From: Planctomycetota bacterium
GTDB lineage: Bacteria; Planctomycetota; Planctomycetia; Pirellulales; UBA7805
NCBI GenBank assembly: GCA_003389215.1
Contig: QQVP01000055.1
Coordinates: forward strand, 62,001 to 126,000
Direction: 5' to 3'
DNA: 64,000 bases
This document shows, piece after piece, positions 62,531 to 64,000 of this stretch (position 1 is its first letter; every line of letters starts with the position of its first letter). The notes beneath the pieces are model-generated. The model was not told where the DNA came from. It saw only the letters and a list, made by a program, of their open reading frames with translations, and ran no database searches. A program made the position numbers and the translations under genes.

Positions 62531-63403
62531 ATGTGGCAACATCTGATTCGAAACTGGATTGCCGGCTACGCGACCGATCAGGTTCGCAAGGCCGCCGTGG
62601 AAAAGGCGCGGCAGTTCGCCGAAGACGACGCAACCTCACACGAACGCGAGACACTCGCGCCGGTCGACGTGGCGGTGATCGCTTCCGATTCGTCCGTGGC
62701 CGGCGCGTTGTCGGACCAGCTTGCCGACAAGACATCGCTCCGAGGCGAGAAGCTACAGGTCGAAGTCGGCACACTCGGTCGACACCGCCTGGTGGTCGCG
62801 GACCGGAGCAAGTCCGAGGCGCGCGCCAGCGATCTGGCCCGGGCCGTCGTCGAGGGGCATCAGCCGCGGTGGGTCTTTTCGGCGACGCTGGCCCGCAGCC
62901 TCGACGATTCCCTCGCCGCGGGCGACGTCGTGTTGGCCACCCACCTGCTCGGGCCGCAAGGTGAGCGACTGGCGACGGGCGTCGAAGTCGACGCCCGCTC
63001 GGTGAAGCCGGGCCAGGGGATGCACCTGGGCGCGATCGCCACGTCGGGCGAGCAACCCGAACCAGCATCCGCCGCGGACAACGCCCTCTGTTTCGACGCT
63101 CAGAGTTGGGCGGTGGCCGAAGTCTGTCGCGAGCGTAAGGCACCCTGCCTGGCCGTGGCAGGAATCACTGTCACCGGCGACGACGCACCGTCCGCCGAAG
63201 TGGCCAACCTGCACAAGCAGGCAACGATCGCCGGCAAGCTGGGGGCCTTCACTGGTGCCATGATCCGGCGACCGAGCAGTGTGAAGGATCTCTGGAACGA
63301 GAAAGAGAAACAGATTGTGGCCGCGGACCGGCTAGCCCAGTTCCTGGTTGGGATGATCGCCCAATTGCCACCCCCCACAGACAAGTCCGCGGAGGCCGAT
63401 TAG
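62531..63403 (+). CDS. phosphorylase-superfamily (nucleosidase-like) protein
   Basis: This is a 290-residue protein. After about 45 residues of variable N-terminus, the core follows the purine nucleoside phosphorylase/MTA-SAH nucleosidase fold. VDVAVIASDSSVAGALSDQL is the first strand. WVFSATLARSLDDSLAAGDV corresponds to the SGxAGALxxxLxxGDVV loop, and CFDAQSWAVAEVCRERKAPC to DMExAAVAxVA. VAGITVTGDDAPSAEV corresponds to the RxISDxAD segment. Key residues are partly altered (no clear ME pair, no canonical SD), so activity is uncertain. Hopanoid-associated HpnG belongs to the same superfamily. Confidence 0.55.
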   Translation: MWQHLIRNWIAGYATDQVRKAAVEKARQFAEDDATSHERETLAPVDVAVIASDSSVAGALSDQLADKTSLRGEKLQVEVGTLGRHRLVVADRSKSEARASDLARAVVEGHQPRWVFSATLARSLDDSLAAGDVVLATHLLGPQGERLATGVEVDARSVKPGQGMHLGAIATSGEQPEPASAADNALCFDAQSWAVAEVCRERKAPCLAVAGITVTGDDAPSAEVANLHKQATIAGKLGAFTGAMIRRPSSVKDLWNEKEKQIVAADRLAQFLVGMIAQLPPPTDKSAEAD

Positions 63404-63421
63404 CGATTCGTCCCGCACGTT

Positions 63422-63439
63422 GCGCCTCTTTCGAGGCGC
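63422..63439 (+). other. hairpin after the nucleosidase-like gene
   Basis: GCGCCTC-TTTC-GAGGCGC is a perfect 7-bp stem at 63422-63439, 18 bp after the stop codon. No T-run follows, so it is at best a weak or Rho-assisted end. Confidence 0.35.
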
Positions 63440-63506
63440 CCCTTGCTTGGCGTCTCGGCCAAGCTCGATCTGCCTAGTCGTCGGTTAGCGGCACCGATTA
63501 TGATGC

Positions 63507-63518
63507 GGTTAGCTAACC
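63507..63518. promoter_or_regulatory. 12-bp perfect palindrome upstream of ispH
   Basis: GGTTAGCTAACC is self-complementary over 12 bp, 63 bp before ispH, next to a TATGAT hexamer (63499-63504). It may be an operator site; no matching -35 was found. Confidence 0.3.
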
Positions 63519-63581
63519 AATGGCGGATCTTTCCGACTCTTGCTTGTGGCGACTCCCAAACCCACGGCGAACCAATCGACG

Positions 63582-64000
63582 ATGAAAGTGCTTCTGGCCA
63601 GCCCCCGTGGCTTCTGTGCTGGCGTCATCATGGCGATCGACAGTCTGGAACTGGCGATCCAGACGCTCGGCACGCCGATCTACGTCTATCACGAGATCGT
63701 GCATAACAAGTTTGTGGTCGAGAAGTTTCGCCGTGACGGGGCCATCTTCGTCGACGACCTGGACGAAGTTCCCGAGGGAGCCAATCTGCTCTTCTCGGCC
63801 CACGGCGTCTCACCGGAGGTTCGGCGCAGGGCGCGCGAGCGAAATCTGTTCGCCATCGATGCCACCTGCCCCCTGGTGACCAAGGTCCACCTGGAGGCGA
63901 TCCGCTATGCCAAACAGAGGCGGACGATTGTGCTGATCGGTCACGAAGGTCACGACGAGGTGATCGGCACGATGGGCGAGGCGCCCGAGGCGATCGTGCT
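63582..64000 (+). CDS. ispH: 4-hydroxy-3-methylbut-2-enyl diphosphate reductase IspH (partial, runs off window)
   Basis: The frame from ATG 63582 continues without a stop to the window edge, giving the first 139 residues of a roughly 310-residue enzyme. The iron-sulfur ligand Cys in SPRGFCAGV, the substrate His in [14 protein letters not shown] and [10 protein letters not shown], and the second cluster Cys in [14 protein letters not shown] are all present. [18 protein letters not shown] matches the family. It makes IPP and DMAPP in the last step of the MEP pathway. The usual DRAI after CAGV is IMAI here. Confidence 0.95.
   Translation, partial: MKVLLASPRGFCAGVIMAIDSLELAIQTLGTPIYVYHEIVHNKFVVEKFRRDGAIFVDDLDEVPEGANLLFSAHGVSPEVRRRARERNLFAIDATCPLVTKVHLEAIRYAKQRRTIVLIGHEGHDEVIGTMGEAPEAIV

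Overview
This is a GC-rich chromosomal segment from a planctomycete, most likely of the Pirellulales. That placement is an inference. It rests on the FlbD- and FlgN-type flagellar genes, the Cys-rich outer-membrane barrel protein, the small Tyr-rich secreted protein, the excisionase-HTH/receiver regulator and the mixed gene order. No rRNA, tRNA or CRISPR array was seen. Long open frames opposite real genes are abundant but are a by-product of high GC.

Region 1 (1-2120) holds the 3' end of a malate dehydrogenase gene and an alpha/beta-hydrolase-like gene whose nucleophile elbow looks altered.

Region 2 (2121-27380) is a flagellar locus with all genes on the + strand. A membrane-anchored TPR protein, a FlgN-like chaperone, a soluble histidine kinase and a sigma-54 activator (FlrB/FlrC type) come first. 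A near-perfect sigma-54 promoter (7693-7708) then precedes flgB-flgC-fliE-fliF-fliG-fliH-fliI-fliJ-motE-like-fliK-flgD-flgE-flbD-motA-motB-fliL-fliN-fliO-fliP-fliQ-fliR-flhB. The operon therefore encodes rod, MS-ring, switch, export apparatus, hook and stator, with its own activator immediately upstream. fliM is absent from its usual place between fliL and fliN, and the FliN protein carries a FliM/FliY-like N-terminal peptide. Filament, flhA, flhF and P/L-ring genes are not in the window.

Region 3 (27413-36262) is mostly housekeeping: a sulfotransferase (- strand), DNA polymerase I, dephospho-CoA kinase, Rho, lumazine synthase, NusB and FtsY. Region 4 (36263-43496) has a Cys-rich beta-barrel protein with a strong terminator, then amtB behind a second sigma-54 promoter, a PII gene, tatC with a large periplasmic insertion (- strand), and a class I mannose-6-phosphate isomerase.

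Region 5 (43497-56257) includes a small exported protein, an RluB-type pseudouridine synthase overlapping pyrK, rpsT, a TPR protein, a cobA-hemD fusion, ruvX, a YeeZ-like epimerase, an MBL-fold hydrolase, a small secreted Tyr-rich protein, an M20 peptidase and mnmG. A 158-bp element with terminal inverted repeats abuts the mnmG stop codon. Region 6 (56258-64000) has a consensus sigma-70 promoter and a hairpin-rich leader in front of an HTH-receiver regulator and a histidine kinase. An NhaC antiporter follows, then a squalene-hopene-cyclase-like protein that has lost the DxDD motif, a nucleosidase-like protein, and the start of ispH. The last three may form a small terpenoid-linked neighbourhood.
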